Positions 43,323-44,617 of a DNA stretch of 44,617 bases are shown here, piece by piece. How positions within the stretch are numbered: position 1 is the stretch's first letter; each line of letters opens with the position of its first letter. The notes beneath the pieces were generated by a model. It did no database searches and was not told where the DNA came from. It saw only the letters and a list, made by a program, of their open reading frames with translations. This stretch comes from Pseudomonadota bacterium (GTDB lineage: Bacteria; Pseudomonadota; Gammaproteobacteria; Pseudomonadales; Moraxellaceae). Where the stretch lies: the NCBI GenBank assembly GCA_021833365.1, contig JAKBFV010000013.1, forward strand, positions 1 through 44,617, in the 5' to 3' direction. A program made the position numbers and the translations under genes.

Positions 43323-44617
43323 ATGTCCCGCCATACCATCATCGTCCTGTCAGCTATGCTGATGCCTCTATGCACGCTCTTCGCCCACGCTGATGGCGGT
43401 GCGGCTACGGCGCCGCCGGCGACTGCCGCCTGGAGTGTGCATCTGCAGACGACCTTCGTCGATCAGTACCACCCCTCCTTGGCCGCCGCCTACTCCGGTA
43501 ACAACAGCCTGAGCGCCAGCGCCAACAGCGAAAACACCAGCGACGCCACCGTCTATCTCGGCCGGCGCCTCTGGCGCGGCGGCGAGTTCTATATCAACGA
43601 AGAGGTCGATCAGGGCTTCGGCCTCAGCGACACCCTCGGCCTCGCCGGCTTCTCCAGCGGCGAAGCCTACAAGGTCGGACGCGCCAAACGCTATTTCCTC
43701 GGTCAAAGAGCTTTCCTGCGGCAAACTTTCGATTTAGGCGGCGAACTCGAAAATATCAGCGACGACCTCAATCAGCTGGCCACGACCCATACCCACGATC
43801 GCCTCATCCTCACCGCCGGCAAATTCTCCGTCGTCGATCTCTTCGACAACAACCGCTACGCCCACGACCCTCGCCAGGACTTCCTCAACTGGTCGATCAT
43901 CGACGCCGGCGCCTTCGACTATGCCGCCGACGCCTGGGGCTATTCCTATGGCTTCGCCGCCGAATGGACCGAGCAGGCCTGGACCGGGCGCTATGGCCTG
44001 TTCGACCTCTCCAACGTCCCCAACAGCACCGTCCTCGACCCCGGCTTCCACGAAGTCTCCCAGGTCATCGAGATCGAACACCGCCATCAGTGGGGCGGGC
44101 AGCCCGGTACCCTGCGCGTTCTGATCTTTGACAACCAGGGCCGCTTCGGTACTTATCAGGACGCCCTCGCTCTCGCTGCGCAGATGCACACCCTACCCGA
44201 CACCGCCAGCGTGCGCGCTTATCGCCACCGCCCCGGCGGCGAGCTCAACCTCGAACAGGCGCTCACCAGCGATCTCGGTGTCTTCGCCCGTATCAGCCGC
44301 AACGATGGCCGCGTCGAAGCCTATGACTTCACCGACATCAACCAGTCGGTCAGCGCCGGCCTCTCCCTGCAAGGCTCTGCCTGGAGGCGCCCCCAGGACA
44401 CCTTCGGCTTCGCCCTCGCCGTCAACAGCTTGTCGGCGCCAGCGCAGCAGTACTTCAGCCAGGGCGGCATGGGCATCCTCATCGGCGATGGCCAGCTCAG
44501 CTATGCCCCAGAACAGATCAGCGAGCTCTACTACAGCCTCGCTCTTGGCTCCTACCTCCACATCAGCCCGGACTATCAGTACATCCGCCATCCCGCCGAC
44601 AATAGCGCGCGTGGTCC
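43323..44617 (+). CDS. OprB-family carbohydrate-selective-type porin, C-terminally cut by the window
   Basis: The open frame runs from ATG 43323 to the window end (431 codons, no stop). It has a signal peptide (MSRHTIIVLSAMLMPLCTLFAHA) and outer-membrane porin features: GRRLWRGGEFYINEEVDQGF, RYAHDPRQDFLNWSIIDAGA, and YAADAWGYSYGFAAEWTEQA are typical OprB/alginate-porin-like strands. OprB proteins normally let sugars through, but some relatives are metal-regulated (for example manganese porin MnoP). The Fur-type promoter upstream suggests the latter here (inference). The 67-bp gap before it holds no terminator. Confidence 0.83.
   Translation, partial: MSRHTIIVLSAMLMPLCTLFAHADGGAATAPPATAAWSVHLQTTFVDQYHPSLAAAYSGNNSLSASANSENTSDATVYLGRRLWRGGEFYINEEVDQGFGLSDTLGLAGFSSGEAYKVGRAKRYFLGQRAFLRQTFDLGGELENISDDLNQLATTHTHDRLILTAGKFSVVDLFDNNRYAHDPRQDFLNWSIIDAGAFDYAADAWGYSYGFAAEWTEQAWTGRYGLFDLSNVPNSTVLDPGFHEVSQVIEIEHRHQWGGQPGTLRVLIFDNQGRFGTYQDALALAAQMHTLPDTASVRAYRHRPGGELNLEQALTSDLGVFARISRNDGRVEAYDFTDINQSVSAGLSLQGSAWRRPQDTFGFALAVNSLSAPAQQYFSQGGMGILIGDGQLSYAPEQISELYYSLALGSYLHISPDYQYIRHPADNSARG

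Noticed and set aside
1-44617. CRISPR array, tRNA or rRNA gene, prophage
   Set aside because: No regularly spaced repeats, cloverleaf-like segments, ribosomal RNA motifs or phage structural genes were seen by eye on either strand.

Overview
The window looks like chromosomal DNA of a GC-rich gammaproteobacterium, probably Pseudomonadales-like. The signs are the mrp/apbC-metG divergent pair, a complete acyclic terpene utilization (atu) cluster in the same gene order as in Pseudomonas, the convergent infA / clpA-clpS arrangement, a yadGH-queF operon, and a Pseudomonas-type secreted lipase. DinB carries an insertion of the kind seen in betaproteobacterial DinB, so lineage assignment from single genes is uncertain. 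No rRNA, tRNA or CRISPR array was seen.

Region 1 (1-14050): the 5' end of apbC and metG, then atuR divergent from an atuABCDEFGH operon. The proteins make and break acyclic isoprenoid acyl-CoAs (citronellyl-/geranyl-CoA): acyl-CoA synthetase (AtuH), acyl-CoA dehydrogenase (AtuD), biotin-dependent geranyl-CoA carboxylase (AtuF+AtuC), isohexenylglutaconyl-CoA hydratase (AtuE), two SDRs (AtuB, AtuG) and AtuA. A 22-bp near-palindrome sits exactly between the -35 and -10 of the atuA promoter and is the obvious AtuR operator.

Region 2 (14051-32794): housekeeping and mixed genes. These are an SDR, dinB, rmuC, a secreted triacylglycerol lipase without its foldase gene, an amidase, infA, clpA, clpS, queF with an ABC-2 exporter, a NarK-like porter, an AdeT-like periplasmic protein, a small cupin, a small secreted protein and a BaeSR-like two-component system.

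Region 3 (32910-41924): the most unusual part. Eight genes are all translationally coupled: an outer-membrane efflux lipoprotein, DevC-type permease, ABC ATPase and HlyD-type lipoprotein adaptor (a complete DevBCA-TolC-like exporter), followed by a HAD-IB phosphatase, an Est30-like hydrolase and two half-size EamA membrane proteins resembling an ArnE/ArnF pair. A class III aminotransferase faces them from the other strand, now separated by an IS256-family transposase remnant and a hicAB toxin-antitoxin module. I infer an uncharacterised system that makes, flips and exports an amino-containing envelope lipid or similar amphiphile, possibly controlled by the divergent two-component system.

Region 4 (42029-44617): a promoter overlapped by a perfect 29-bp inverted repeat with a Fur-box core drives a cupredoxin-like periplasmic protein, a putative outer-membrane barrel protein and an OprB-family porin that runs off the window. 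This looks like an iron-uptake operon, probably linked to an FTR1-type permease beyond the edge.
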